Origin: Streptomyces aureocirculatus
GTDB lineage: Bacteria > Actinomycetota > Actinomycetes > Streptomycetales > Streptomycetaceae
Assembly (NCBI RefSeq): GCF_000720475.1
Contig: NZ_JOAP01000015.1
Location: 62,001 to 126,000, forward strand
Direction: 5' to 3'
Length of the DNA: 64,000 nucleotides
Under the pieces are notes generated by a model, which had not been told where the DNA came from, did no database searches, and saw nothing but the letters and a program-made list of their open reading frames with translations. The number at the start of each line of letters is the position of its first letter. The stretch's first letter is position 1. Of this stretch, positions 25,988-35,001 are shown piece after piece. The position numbers and the translations under genes were made by a program.

Positions 25988-26003
25988 AGGTGGTCTACAC
26001 CTT
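25988..26003. promoter_or_regulatory. DasR-type (dre) site upstream of the hexosaminidase gene
   Basis: AGGTGGTCTACACCTT resembles the DasR consensus ACTGGTCTAGACCAGT; 10 of the central 12 positions match TGGTCTAGACCA. It is 80 bp upstream of the start. DasR represses chitin and N-acetylglucosamine genes, which suits the target. Confidence 0.7.
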
Positions 26004-26083
26004 GACCCGGTCTGGGGTGCGCGGTACGCATGATGACGGTTCGTCCGCGTCACATCCGCGTCGCCCGGTGAAGGGACCCGCTT

Positions 26084-27712
26084 GTGAGACAGCACCACGG
26101 AACGGCCTGTGTCCTCGGTTCACTCCTGCTGATCGCCGCCGCCGGCACGTCGTCGTCGGCGACCACCGCGGGATCCGCCCCCGCCTCCGCCGCCGCTCGG
26201 ACCGCGCCCGTACCACTCGGCCGGGTCGTACCCGCGCCGCTGGCCGTCGAGCCCGGCGGCCCCGGGTTCGAGATCACCGCCAAGACCCGCATCCGCGTCG
26301 GCAGCGGCAACGCCGATGAGCGCCGCGTCGGCGAGTACCTCGCGGGCATCCTGCGCCCCTCGACGGGCTACCGGCTCCCGGTCACCGACCGCGACGGCGG
26401 CGACGGCATCATCCGGCTGCGCATCAGCGCCGAGCCCGCGAACAAGGCGCTCGGCGACGAGGGCTACCGCGTCATCTCCACGCGCGGCTCCCTCACCATC
26501 ACCTCCTGGACGTCCACGGGCCTGTTCCACGGCGTGCAGACGGTGCGCCAGCAACTGCCCGCCGCCGTGGAGAGGAGGACGCCGCAGCGCGGCCCGTGGC
26601 GGATCGCGGGCGGCACCATCAGGGACATGCCGCGCTACGCCTACCGCGGTTCGATGCTGGACGTGTCCCGGCACTTCTTCCCCGTCGACCACGTCAAGCG
26701 CTACATCGACCAACTGGCGCTGTACAAGATGAACAAGCTGCATCTGCATCTGAGCGACGACCAGGGCTGGCGGATCGCGATCGACTCCTGGCCCCGGCTC
26801 GCCACGTACGGCGGGTCCACGCAGGTCGGCGGCGGCCCCGGCGGCTACTACACGAAGGACCAGTACAAGGACATCGTCGCCTACGCGGCGTCCCGCGGAC
26901 TCCAGGTGATCCCCGAGATCGACACGCCGGGCCACACCAACGCCGCGCTCGCCTCGTACGCGGAGCTGAACTGCGACGGCGTGGCGCCGCCGCTGTACAC
27001 CGGCACCGAGGTCGGCTTCAGCTCGCTGTGCGTCAACAAGGACATCACGTACGACTTCGTGGACGACGTGGTCAGGGAGCTGGCCGCGCTCACACCCGGC
27101 GGGACCGTGCACATCGGCGGTGACGAGGCGCACTCCACGAGCCACGAGGACTTCGTGACGTTCATGGGCAAGGTGCAGCCCCTCGTCACCAAGTACGGCA
27201 AGTCCGTGATGGGCTGGCACCAGTTGGCGGGCGCGCACCCGGTGCCGGGCGCCGTCGCGCAGTACTGGGGCTACGACCGCACCGGCCAGGCCGAGCGCGA
27301 CCAGGTCGTGAACGCGGCGAGGAACGGCACCAAGCTGGTCCTCTCCCCGGCCGACCGCTCCTACCTCGACCACAAGTACGACAAGGACACCAAGCTCGGC
27401 CTGTCGTGGGCGGGCTATGTGGAGGTGCAGCGGTCCTACGACTGGGACCCGGGCACGTATCTGAAGGGCGCGCCCGCCGACGCCGTCCTCGGTGTCGAGG
27501 CACCGCTGTGGACGGAGACCCTGTCGACGCCCGCGCAGCTCGACTACATGGCGTTCCCGCGGCTTCCCGGCATCGCCGAGCTCGGCTGGTCGCCCGCGGC
27601 CGCGCACGACTGGGGCAAGTACCGCACCCGGCTCGCGGAGCAGGCACCGCGCTGGGACGCCCTCGGCATCGGCTACTACAAGTCGCCGCAGGTGCCCTGG
27701 CCGTACAGGTAG
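26084..27712 (+). CDS. Secreted family GH20 beta-N-acetylhexosaminidase
   Basis: 542 aa from GTG 26084. Signal peptide of about 37 residues (LGSLLLIAAAGTSSSATTAG...). GH20b domain (about 45-180), then the catalytic barrel starting RGSMLDVSRHFFPVDHVKRY, with HLHLSDDQGWRI, PEIDTPGHT and the catalytic pair D347-E348 in HIGGDEAH. It releases GlcNAc from chitobiose and similar sugars outside the cell by substrate-assisted catalysis. It is transcribed alone, with a DasR-like site upstream and a strong hairpin downstream. Confidence 0.93.
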   Translation: MRQHHGTACVLGSLLLIAAAGTSSSATTAGSAPASAAARTAPVPLGRVVPAPLAVEPGGPGFEITAKTRIRVGSGNADERRVGEYLAGILRPSTGYRLPVTDRDGGDGIIRLRISAEPANKALGDEGYRVISTRGSLTITSWTSTGLFHGVQTVRQQLPAAVERRTPQRGPWRIAGGTIRDMPRYAYRGSMLDVSRHFFPVDHVKRYIDQLALYKMNKLHLHLSDDQGWRIAIDSWPRLATYGGSTQVGGGPGGYYTKDQYKDIVAYAASRGLQVIPEIDTPGHTNAALASYAELNCDGVAPPLYTGTEVGFSSLCVNKDITYDFVDDVVRELAALTPGGTVHIGGDEAHSTSHEDFVTFMGKVQPLVTKYGKSVMGWHQLAGAHPVPGAVAQYWGYDRTGQAERDQVVNAARNGTKLVLSPADRSYLDHKYDKDTKLGLSWAGYVEVQRSYDWDPGTYLKGAPADAVLGVEAPLWTETLSTPAQLDYMAFPRLPGIAELGWSPAAAHDWGKYRTRLAEQAPRWDALGIGYYKSPQVPWPYR

Positions 27713-27718
27713 CAGGCG

Positions 27719-27756
27719 GGGCGGGGCTCCGGAGGACCGTCTCCGGAGCCCCGCCC
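27719..27756. terminator. Bidirectional terminator between hexosaminidase and desD
   Basis: A 16-bp perfect inverted repeat, 27719-27734 and 27741-27756, with a GACCGT loop, between two convergent genes. The stem contains GCGGGGCTCCGGAG. Confidence 0.88.
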
Positions 27757-27772
27757 GGTCTGTGGTTCGCCC

Positions 27773-29557
27773 CTAGGCGATCGGGTTCTTCAGCGTCCCG
27801 ATCAACTGGAGGGCGCCCGCCGGGTCGGCGAGGTCCAGCATCTGCTCGTTGTCGCGCAACTGGAGCCGGTTCAGGCAGGACAGCGCGAACTCCGGGGCGA
27901 ACATGTCGTACTGGCGGAACTTGTCGGCCAGTTCGGGCATGGAGTGCTGGTAGTCGCGTACGCACTCCGCGACCGTGCGCCAGAAGGCGTCCTCCTCGAT
28001 CAGCCCCGCCGTGACGAGGTCCGCCGCCAGGAAGCGGAAGAAGCAGTCGAAGACGTCGGTGAAGATCGACAGGAGTTTGCGGTCCTCGGGCACCTCGACG
28101 CGGATGCGCTCCACCTCGGGCGGCAGGACCGCCGTCGGGTCCATCACCGCGATCTCCTCGGCGATGTCCTTGAACAGGGCGCGCTGCACCACGCCGTCCT
28201 TCAGGACCAGGATCACGTTCTCGCCGTGCGGCATGAACACCAGGTCGTAGGCGTAGAAGCTGTGCAGGAGCGGCGTCAGATAGGCGCGCAGATAACGGCG
28301 CAGCCACGCGGTGGGGGCGAGGCCCGAGCGCTCGATCAGGGCGCCCGCGAAGGACGCGCCGTCGCGGTCGGTGTGCAGCAGCGACGCCATGGTGGCGAGC
28401 TGCTCGCCCTCGCCGAGGGAGGGCACCGGGCTCTCGCGCCACAGCGCGGCGAGCATTTTCCGGTAGGGCGAGTAGCGGTCGGTGGCGGCCTCGTACTCCA
28501 GGTGCCGGTAGCCGACGGCGGCGCGTTCACGGATGATGCCGAGACCGGTGGACTTCAGCACCTCGTCGGAGGCGACGAGGCCCGCGAGCCAGTCGTTGAT
28601 GGCCGGTGTCGCCTTCATGTACGCCGCCGAGAGACCGCGCATGAAGCCCATGTTGATGACGGAGAGCGCCGTCTTCACATAGTGCTTCGCGGGGTCGGAC
28701 GCGTTGAAGAACGTCCGGATGGACTGCTGTGCCAGATACTCGTCGTCGCCCTCGCCCAGGCACACCAGGCGCCGGTCGGCGACCTCGGCGGCGAAGGTGA
28801 CGGACAGCTTGTTCCACCACTGCCAGGGATGGGCGGGGATCAGCAGATAGTCGGCCGGGTCGAGGTCCTGGGCGCGCAGGACGGCGTCGAAGCGGGCCAG
28901 GGTCCCGGCGCCCAGCTCGGCGCGGAGGAACGACTCGTACTCAAGCCCCTCGCCCGCGGTGAACGCGGCCCGGTCGCGGCGGGCGGCGAGCCAGATGAGC
29001 CGGACGGGGCTCGCGGTCTCGGGGGCGTACGAGAGGTACTCGTGCACGCCGAAGCCGAGCCGTCCGTTGTTCGCGACGAAGCAGGGGTGGCCCTCGGTCA
29101 TGCCGGTCTCGATCTCCTGGAAACCGGCACGGACCAGCTCGGCGGCGCTGATGTGCGGCTTGGCGAGCTTGAAGCACGTACCGGCGAGGGTGGAGGAGAT
29201 CTCCTCCAGGTAGACCGGCAGGATCTTGTCGCTCAGACCCAGAGCGCCACGCAGCTCCGTGAAGAACTCCAGGGCGTTCAGCGGCAGTTCGGTGCCGTCC
29301 CGGTGCCGGGTGATGGAGGCGGCGTCTACCTGCCAGTGGTCGAGGGCGTACAGGCGCGCGGCGAAGCGGTAGCGGGTCTGCCCGTCGTCGCTGCGTACGA
29401 CGTACCGGCCCGCCCCGAGGTCCTCAGGACGGAGCAGCCGCTCGTGCGCGAACTCGGCGAGCGCCTTGCGGATCAGGAGCCGGTTGGCCTCGGCCCAGCG
29501 CTCCGGGGTCAGATGGTCCACGGCCGCCGCGAGGGGCGCCAGGGGGGTGCGGGTCAT
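27773..29557 (-). CDS. desD: Desferrioxamine synthetase, NIS family (IucA/IucC)
   Basis: 594 aa. It joins N-hydroxy-N-succinyl/acetyl-cadaverine units and closes or extends the ferrioxamine chain using ATP. NIS-synthetase landmarks: EGHPCFVANNGRLGFGVHEY (GHP..K/R-type substrate loop), LIPAHPWQWWNKLSVTFAAE and ENVILVLKDGVVQRALFKDI. Full length for the family. The start ATG overlaps the desC stop (ATGA), so translation is coupled. Last gene of desABCD. Confidence 0.95.
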   Translation of the reverse strand: MTRTPLAPLAAAVDHLTPERWAEANRLLIRKALAEFAHERLLRPEDLGAGRYVVRSDDGQTRYRFAARLYALDHWQVDAASITRHRDGTELPLNALEFFTELRGALGLSDKILPVYLEEISSTLAGTCFKLAKPHISAAELVRAGFQEIETGMTEGHPCFVANNGRLGFGVHEYLSYAPETASPVRLIWLAARRDRAAFTAGEGLEYESFLRAELGAGTLARFDAVLRAQDLDPADYLLIPAHPWQWWNKLSVTFAAEVADRRLVCLGEGDDEYLAQQSIRTFFNASDPAKHYVKTALSVINMGFMRGLSAAYMKATPAINDWLAGLVASDEVLKSTGLGIIRERAAVGYRHLEYEAATDRYSPYRKMLAALWRESPVPSLGEGEQLATMASLLHTDRDGASFAGALIERSGLAPTAWLRRYLRAYLTPLLHSFYAYDLVFMPHGENVILVLKDGVVQRALFKDIAEEIAVMDPTAVLPPEVERIRVEVPEDRKLLSIFTDVFDCFFRFLAADLVTAGLIEEDAFWRTVAECVRDYQHSMPELADKFRQYDMFAPEFALSCLNRLQLRDNEQMLDLADPAGALQLIGTLKNPIA

Positions 29558-30192
29558 GACGATGCTCCAGATACTGCGGTGGGTCGTGCGGCCACGGCGT
29601 GGCGCACCACGGCCGCCTCGAACTGCTCGCGGGTGCAGAAGCTGAGCAGGGCCCGCTTCTCCGGTTTGTCGATCTCGCGCTCGGGCACGAAGCCGACGGT
29701 TTCGTTGAGGCGGTGCACGGCCGTGTTGGTGACGTCGGGCTCGACGACGACGCGCTGGGTCCGCGGGTCGGCGAACAGGTGCTCCATCACCGTGGTGATG
29801 ACGGCCCGGGTGAAGCCGTGCACGGGCCGGTCGGTGGGGGCGACGAGGAAGTGCATGCCGACGTCGCCGGGCTCCGGCTCGTACAGGCCGACGAGCTCGA
29901 TGTACCGGGGGTCGTAGCGCTCCATCAGGAACGCGGGCTCCCCGTCGTGCAGGCCCACGTACGCGTCGTGGTGCTCGCTGGCGGCGATGCCCATGTACTC
30001 GCGTTCGATGTCCGGCAGCGTCGCGTCCTGGAGCAGCCAGAAGGCCGACTTGGGGTGGGTGACCCAGGAGTGCACGAGTCCGGCGTCCTCGAAGGGGTCG
30101 AGCGGCCGCAGCGCGAGGGTCCCGACCCGGGCGGCGGCGTCGTTCCCGGCCCGGGCCGCGGCTTGGTTCCCGGCCCGTCTCGTCCGGCTCAT
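29554..30192 (-). CDS. desC: N-hydroxycadaverine acyltransferase (GNAT, IucB-like)
   Basis: 212 aa. Acyl-CoA-dependent transferase that acylates N-hydroxycadaverine with acetyl or succinyl groups. GNAT fold: [20 protein letters not shown], the acyl-CoA region [20 protein letters not shown], and [20 protein letters not shown]. Its start overlaps the desB stop by ATGA, and its end overlaps desD. The first 20 residues have a short duplicated motif (NQAAARAG / NDAAARVG). Confidence 0.93.
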   Translation of the reverse strand: MSRTRRAGNQAAARAGNDAAARVGTLALRPLDPFEDAGLVHSWVTHPKSAFWLLQDATLPDIEREYMGIAASEHHDAYVGLHDGEPAFLMERYDPRYIELVGLYEPEPGDVGMHFLVAPTDRPVHGFTRAVITTVMEHLFADPRTQRVVVEPDVTNTAVHRLNETVGFVPEREIDKPEKRALLSFCTREQFEAAVVRHAVAARPTAVSGASS

Positions 30193-31511
30193 ACGGCGAA
30201 CTCCTGGAAGGCGATGGACTTCTCGACCGGATAGACCTCGCGGCCCGCGATCTCGCGGATGATGTACGCGTTGCGGTACGGGCCCATGCCCAGGTCGGGG
30301 CTGGTCACGGAGTGGGCGTGGACGGCGGCGTTCTGGAGGAAGACGCCGCGCCCGGTGGTGTCGACGGAGTAGTTGCGGGCCACGTCGAAGCGCCCGCGCC
30401 CGTCGAAGCGCAGGTGCTCGCGCAGCGGCTCCAGGAAGGCGGGGACGGCGTACCGGTAACCGGTGGCGAGCACGAGCCCCTCGGTCGTCATCTCGAAGTC
30501 CTTGTCCTGCTCCTCCTGGCGCAGTCCGAGGGTGTAGACGCCGTTCTCGTACCGGGCCGAGCGCAGGGCGGAACGGGTGAGCAGCCGGGTGGGAACGGGC
30601 CCGTCCAGAGTCTTCTGGTACAGCAGATCGAAAATGGCGTCGATCAGCTCCCCGTCGATGCCCTTGAAGAGACTCTTCTGCTCGCTCTCGAGGCGATAAC
30701 GGGTGTCCTCGGGCAGCGCGTGGAAGTAGTCGATGTACTCCGGAGAAGTCATCTCCAGGGTCAGTTTGGTGTACTCCAGCGGGAAGAACCGCGGGGAGCG
30801 GGTGACCCAGTTGAGCCGATAGCCATGGACGTCCATCTCGCTCAGCAGATCCTGATAGATCTCCGCGGCGCTCTGACCGCTCCCGACGATCGTGATGGAG
30901 TTCTTCTTCTGCAACTCTTCCTTGTGCTCCAGGTAGCGCGAGTTGTGGAGGAAGTCGCCGCCGAGGCCCTTGCAGGCGTCGGGAATGTGTGGCGGGGTGC
31001 CGGTGCCGAGGACGAGGTGGCGGGCATGGAGGACCTCGCCGGAGGCAGTGGTGACGCGATAGACCCGCTGCTCGTCCTCGTACGCCACACTCGTCACCGT
31101 CGTACCGAAACGCACGGAGGAGAGTTTCGCGGCGGCCCAGCGGCAGTAGTCGTTGTATTCGCGGCGCAGCGGATAGAAGTTCTCACGGATGTAGAACGAA
31201 TAGAGCCGTCCGGATTCCTTCAGATAATTCAGGAAGGAGTACGGGGATGTGGGGTCGGCGAGGGTGACCAGATCGGACATGAACGGTGTCTGGAGGTGGG
31301 CGCCCTCCAGGAACATGCCCGAGTGCCATTCGAAGTCCGGCTTGGACTCCAGGAAGAGCCCGTTCAGCTCGTCGAGGGGTTCGGTGAGGCAGGCGAGGCC
31401 GAGGTTGAAGGGCCCGAGGCCGATGCCGACGAAGTCGTAGGTGACGCCCGCGTTCATGTTCTTAGGCGTCGCCGTCGGCTGCGCGTCGCGGAGGTCAGCT
31501 TGCGCGGTCAA
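30189..31511 (-). CDS. desB: Cadaverine N-monooxygenase (FAD/NADPH)
   Basis: 440 aa. Hydroxylates cadaverine with FAD, NADPH and O2. FAD loop [25 protein letters not shown] loop [20 protein letters not shown], and C-terminal VLATGYRY. The start is a TTG at 31509-31511 inside the end of desA (17-nt overlap) with a GGGAGAG-like site; an ATG at 31455-31457 is the alternative, but the longer form fits coupling with desA. Second gene of the operon. Confidence 0.94.
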   Translation of the reverse strand: MTAQADLRDAQPTATPKNMNAGVTYDFVGIGLGPFNLGLACLTEPLDELNGLFLESKPDFEWHSGMFLEGAHLQTPFMSDLVTLADPTSPYSFLNYLKESGRLYSFYIRENFYPLRREYNDYCRWAAAKLSSVRFGTTVTSVAYEDEQRVYRVTTASGEVLHARHLVLGTGTPPHIPDACKGLGGDFLHNSRYLEHKEELQKKNSITIVGSGQSAAEIYQDLLSEMDVHGYRLNWVTRSPRFFPLEYTKLTLEMTSPEYIDYFHALPEDTRYRLESEQKSLFKGIDGELIDAIFDLLYQKTLDGPVPTRLLTRSALRSARYENGVYTLGLRQEEQDKDFEMTTEGLVLATGYRYAVPAFLEPLREHLRFDGRGRFDVARNYSVDTTGRGVFLQNAAVHAHSVTSPDLGMGPYRNAYIIREIAGREVYPVEKSIAFQEFAV

Positions 31512-32937
31512 GGTTCTCTCCCAGGTACTGCTCGGCGTGGCCGGCGATCAGATCGAGGACGGCGGCGATGTCGTCGGCCGTGGTCTCGGGGTTGAGCAGG
31601 GTGAACTTCAGGTACTGGCGGTCGCCCACCTTGGTGCCCGCGACCACGGCGTCACCGGAGGCGAACAGGGCCTTGCGGGCGTACAGGTTGGCGCGGTCGA
31701 TGGCGGCCGGATCGCAGACCGCCTCCGGTATGCAGCGGAAGACGAGGGTGGAGAGCTGCGGCTGCACCACGACGTCGAAGCGCGGGTCGGCGGCGAGCAG
31801 GTCGAAGCCCCGCGCGGCCAGGTCGCAGACCTCGTCGAAGAGGTCACCGACGGCGTCCGCGCCCATCACGCGCAGCGTCATCCACAGTTTCAGGGCGTCG
31901 AAGCGGCGGGTCGTCTGCAGGGACTTGTCCACCTGGTTGGGGATACGTTCCCGCACCGCGCGCCGGGGGTTGAGGTACTCGGCGTGGTAGGTGACGTGGC
32001 GGAGCGTCACTCCGTCCCTGACGAGCAGCGCCGAGGAGCTGACCGGCTGGAAGAAGGCCTTGTGGTAGTCGACGGTGACGGAGTCGGCGCGCTCGATGCC
32101 GTCGAGCAGATGGCGCCGGGTGCGCGAGGCGAGCAGCCCGCAGCCGTAGGCGGCGTCGACGTGCAGCCACGTCCCGTACTGCGCGCAGAGGTCGGCGATC
32201 TGCGGCAGCGGGTCGATGGAACCGAAGTCGGTGGTGCCCGCGGTGGCGACGACGGCCATGGGGACGAGGCCTTCGCGGTCCAGACGGGCCAGCTCCCGGG
32301 CGAGTGCGACGGTCTGCATGCGCTTGTCGCGGTCGGTGGGGATCACGATGACGGCGTCCTGCCCGAGCCCCAGCATCTTGGCGGCCTTCTGGACGCTGAA
32401 GTGGCCGACCTCGGAGGCGAGGACGCGCAGTTGGGCGGGGGAGTCCGTCTTCGCCTCCTCACGGGCGAGCAGCAGCGCCTGGAGGTTGGACTGCGTACCC
32501 CCGGAGGTGAAGACACCGTCGGCGGCGGGTCCGAGGCCGATGCGCCCGGCCGTCCAGTCGACGAGGCGGCGCTCGATGAGGGTGCCGCCCGCGGACTGGT
32601 CGAAGGTGTCGAGGGAGGAGTTCACGGCGGACAGGACGGCCTCGCCGAGCACGGCCGGGATGACGACCGGGCAGTTGAGGTGGGCGAGGTAGCGGGGGTG
32701 GTGGAAGTAGACGGCGTCGCGCAGATACAGCTCGTCGAGCTCGTCGAGGGCGGCGACGGTGTCGTGCAGCGGGGTGTCGAGGTCGACTGCCTCGACGCGG
32801 GGGGAGAGGTCGTCGGCGCCGACGCCGGTGAACGGGCGGGAGGTGGTGGCGATTCTGGCCGCCACCCGCTCGACTCCTTCGGTCACGGAGGCGCGGTACC
32901 GCTCCGTGGTGGTGTCGTTGAGCAGGTGCGAGCGCAT
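31495..32937 (-). CDS. desA: Lysine decarboxylase (PLP) for desferrioxamine synthesis
   Basis: 480 aa. Converts lysine to cadaverine. Group-II PLP decarboxylase: [51 protein letters not shown] and the PLP lysine in [20 protein letters not shown]. First gene of desABCD. An iron box lies about 83 bp upstream, so iron starvation should switch the operon on through DmdR1/IdeR. Confidence 0.96.
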   Translation of the reverse strand: MRSHLLNDTTTERYRASVTEGVERVAARIATTSRPFTGVGADDLSPRVEAVDLDTPLHDTVAALDELDELYLRDAVYFHHPRYLAHLNCPVVIPAVLGEAVLSAVNSSLDTFDQSAGGTLIERRLVDWTAGRIGLGPAADGVFTSGGTQSNLQALLLAREEAKTDSPAQLRVLASEVGHFSVQKAAKMLGLGQDAVIVIPTDRDKRMQTVALARELARLDREGLVPMAVVATAGTTDFGSIDPLPQIADLCAQYGTWLHVDAAYGCGLLASRTRRHLLDGIERADSVTVDYHKAFFQPVSSSALLVRDGVTLRHVTYHAEYLNPRRAVRERIPNQVDKSLQTTRRFDALKLWMTLRVMGADAVGDLFDEVCDLAARGFDLLAADPRFDVVVQPQLSTLVFRCIPEAVCDPAAIDRANLYARKALFASGDAVVAGTKVGDRQYLKFTLLNPETTADDIAAVLDLIAGHAEQYLGENLDRAS

Positions 32938-33019
32938 GAACTGTCCTCCAGGTGAGGGGACTTGGTCGCGCCCCCGGGGCAGGGCACAGCAGGGAGGGCC
33001 CGGGGGCGCGACTTGGAAC

Positions 33020-33038
33020 TTAGGTTAGCCTAACGTAA
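33020..33038. promoter_or_regulatory. Iron box (DmdR/IdeR) upstream of desA
   Basis: TTAGGTTAGCCTAACGTAA: a 19-bp site close to the IdeR/DmdR1 consensus TTAGGTTAGGCTCACCTAA. The remainder of the 343-bp desA-desE gap (33039-33280) holds only a copy of the dispersed repeat at 33203-33228. Confidence 0.9.
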
Positions 33039-33202
33039 GTTCTTTTTTCGTCTCTGCTTGGGGGGTGTGCAGGGCATGCGGGGGTGGGGGTGCGACAACG
33101 CCGCCCAACTGCGGGGAGGCAGTCGGGCGGCGCTGGGAAGGTTCTTTCTTGAGCCTGGCCGACGGGGCCGGGAGGGGGTTCGAACTGGTCGGCGGGGAGT
33201 CT

Positions 33203-33228
33203 GAGCCCGTCCGGCGATTGAGGACGAG
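33203..33228. repeat. Dispersed intergenic repeat, copy 2
   Basis: GAGCCCGTCCGGCGATTGAGGACGAG-type core in the opposite sense to copy 1, 53 bp downstream of the desE stop. Confidence 0.8.
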
Positions 33229-33280
33229 CAGGCCGAAGGCCGCGACGGGCGGCGCCCAAGGCCTCCGTTCACCACCCCGT

Positions 33281-34336
33281 TCAGGCCACCATCTTCGCCT
33301 TCTCGATGGCCTCCGCCAGGTCCTCCAGGATCGGCGCGCACTTGTCGTACGAGAAGATCGGCTCGGTCACGCGGGGGATGACCTGCTTGGCCTTGACGGC
33401 GGGGAGCTTCGCCCAGGTCGGCTTCTGCTCGGCGAGGCCGGCGGGCTGCAGGGCGGAGGTGCGGTTGTCCATCATGATGACGTCGGCCTTGTACTTGTCG
33501 ACGTTCTCCCAGGACAGGTTCTCGAACCAGCCACCGCTCTCCTTGAGGGTCTTCGCGGGCGGCTCCACGAGGTTCACGCCGAGGGCCTTGAAGTACTCGA
33601 GGTCGGCGGAGAGGTTGGACCCGGAGACGTAGAAAATATCCTGGCTGGCGGACCCGACGAGCACCTTGATCTCGGGCCGCGACTTCGCGGCCTTGCGCAG
33701 CCGCTCGGCGGCGGCCTCGAAGCGCTTCTTCGCCTTGACCACCTTGTCGGCCTGCACGTCGGCGCCGAGGGACTCGGCGAGGGCGAGCAGGCGCTCCAGG
33801 GGCTTGGTCATCTGACGGTCGTAGACCGAGACGCCGACGCTCGGGGCCGGCTTGAGGATCTTGTCCTTGGAGGCCTCGGGGACGTACCAGAGGGTGCCCT
33901 TGTCGTCGAACATCGTGGAGATGAGCAGATCGGGCTGGAGGCCGACGTACTTCTCGATGTTGAACTGGTCCCAGGCGTTGCCGAGGACGGTCACCTTGCT
34001 GATGTCCATGTCACCGGCCTGGACATCCGGCTTGCCGTCCTTGGTCTTCGTCGGGCCGAAGACGCCCTTGACCTCGATGCCGTAGTCGAACAGAGCGGCG
34101 GCGACGCCGGTGAACGCCACGATGTTCTTGGGCGTCGAGCCGGTCTCGGCCGTCTTGCCCCGGTCATCCGTGAACGACCAGGCACCGTCCTTGCCGGTGC
34201 CGCCGTCCTCGGCGCCACCCTTGCTTCCCTTGTCCCCCTTGTCGTCCCCGCAGGCTGCGAGAACGGCGGTGAGGCCGAGGGCGCCACCTGCGGCGAGGAT
34301 GCCGCGGCGCGAGGGCTTGCGGGGGGTGTGGGGCAT
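33281..34336 (-). CDS. desE: Ferrioxamine-binding lipoprotein
   Basis: 351 aa. Twin-Arg-like start (PRKPSRRGILAAGG) and lipobox LAAC (C29), then a Gly/Lys/Asp linker. The mature part is a family-8 siderophore-binding protein: TPKNIVAFTGVAAALFDYGI, QPDLLISTMFDD, GSASQDIFYVSGSNLSADLE. It captures ferrioxamine for an ABC importer whose other genes are not in this window. An iron box lies upstream (34380). Its position next to desABCD fits DesE. Confidence 0.93.
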   Translation of the reverse strand: MPHTPRKPSRRGILAAGGALGLTAVLAACGDDKGDKGSKGGAEDGGTGKDGAWSFTDDRGKTAETGSTPKNIVAFTGVAAALFDYGIEVKGVFGPTKTKDGKPDVQAGDMDISKVTVLGNAWDQFNIEKYVGLQPDLLISTMFDDKGTLWYVPEASKDKILKPAPSVGVSVYDRQMTKPLERLLALAESLGADVQADKVVKAKKRFEAAAERLRKAAKSRPEIKVLVGSASQDIFYVSGSNLSADLEYFKALGVNLVEPPAKTLKESGGWFENLSWENVDKYKADVIMMDNRTSALQPAGLAEQKPTWAKLPAVKAKQVIPRVTEPIFSYDKCAPILEDLAEAIEKAKMVA

Positions 34337-34379
34337 GGGGGTCTCTGCTTTCGTACGGGGTCCTGGCCGGAAGTGGTGC

Positions 34380-34398
34380 TTAGGTTAACCTAACCTTC
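34380..34398. promoter_or_regulatory. Iron box upstream of desE
   Basis: TTAGGTTAACCTAACCTTC. The first 16 bases match the DmdR/IdeR pattern closely. It lies 43 bp before desE and 32 bp before the divergent ATPase-domain gene, so both could sense iron. Confidence 0.88.
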
Positions 34399-34430
34399 CC
34401 TCGGCGCAGGCGACCCCCCTGGCTCATGGG

Positions 34431-34889
34431 GTGGACGTCGTCCCGCTGTGCTTCGTGAGCGTGCCGCGTCCTCCGTGGTCGGGCACGAGGCCCCCGGTTC
34501 GTCGTCGGCGGCCGCCATGGCCCTTCCCTCGCGCGCACGTCTCTGTGCGTACCGCACGCGCCTTTGCCGTGGAAACCCTTATGGAGTGGGGCGTCACCGA
34601 CCGCCTTGACGACGTACGGCTCTGCGTTTCCGAACTCGCCACCAACGCCTTGCCGCACGGCGTGCCGCCGGGGCGCGAGTTCAGCTTGCGAATCACCATC
34701 GACGGCTCCCTGATCCGCGTCGAGGTGCGTGACAGTGGGGGCGGATGTCTGGAGACGGGGCGCGGTGGAGCTGATGACTGCGGCGGCAGAGGGCTTCATA
34801 TCGTGCAGGCCTTGAGCGATGACTTCGGCGTCACGCCACGCCTGCTTCCCGCCGCCCCCGGCCGGGCTGTGGGGTACCTCAACCTGTGA
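34431..34889 (+). CDS. HATPase-domain protein (RsbW/anti-sigma-like)
   Basis: 152 aa from GTG 34431 (ATG 34426 is out of frame). After an Arg/Pro-rich lead, the GHKL ATPase core: N-box LCVSELATNALPHG, G1 VRDSGGG, G2-like GGRGLHIVQALSDDFG. Such small proteins are common in Streptomyces, often beside unrelated genes, and act as anti-sigma or regulatory kinases. The cognate partner is not here. It shares a promoter region with desE. Confidence 0.85.
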   Translation: MDVVPLCFVSVPRPPWSGTRPPVRRRRPPWPFPRAHVSVRTARAFAVETLMEWGVTDRLDDVRLCVSELATNALPHGVPPGREFSLRITIDGSLIRVEVRDSGGGCLETGRGGADDCGGRGLHIVQALSDDFGVTPRLLPAAPGRAVGYLNL

Positions 34890-34900
34890 GCTGTCGCCTG

Positions 34901-34931
34901 CCGGACGGGCTGGTTCATTCAGCCCGTCCGG
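34901..34931. terminator. Hairpin formed by dispersed repeat, copy 3
   Basis: CCGGACGGGCTG (34901-34912) and CAGCCCGTCCGG (34920-34931) are perfect 12-bp complements with a 7-nt loop, 12 bp after the upstream stop. The right arm runs on as the dispersed-repeat core to 34945. Confidence 0.8.
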
Positions 34932-35001
34932 CGTTTGAGGACGAGCGCGCAGCGCGATGAAAGGGCGGGTGGGTGGGGAGAGAAAAGGGAGCGGCGCGGC
35001 C

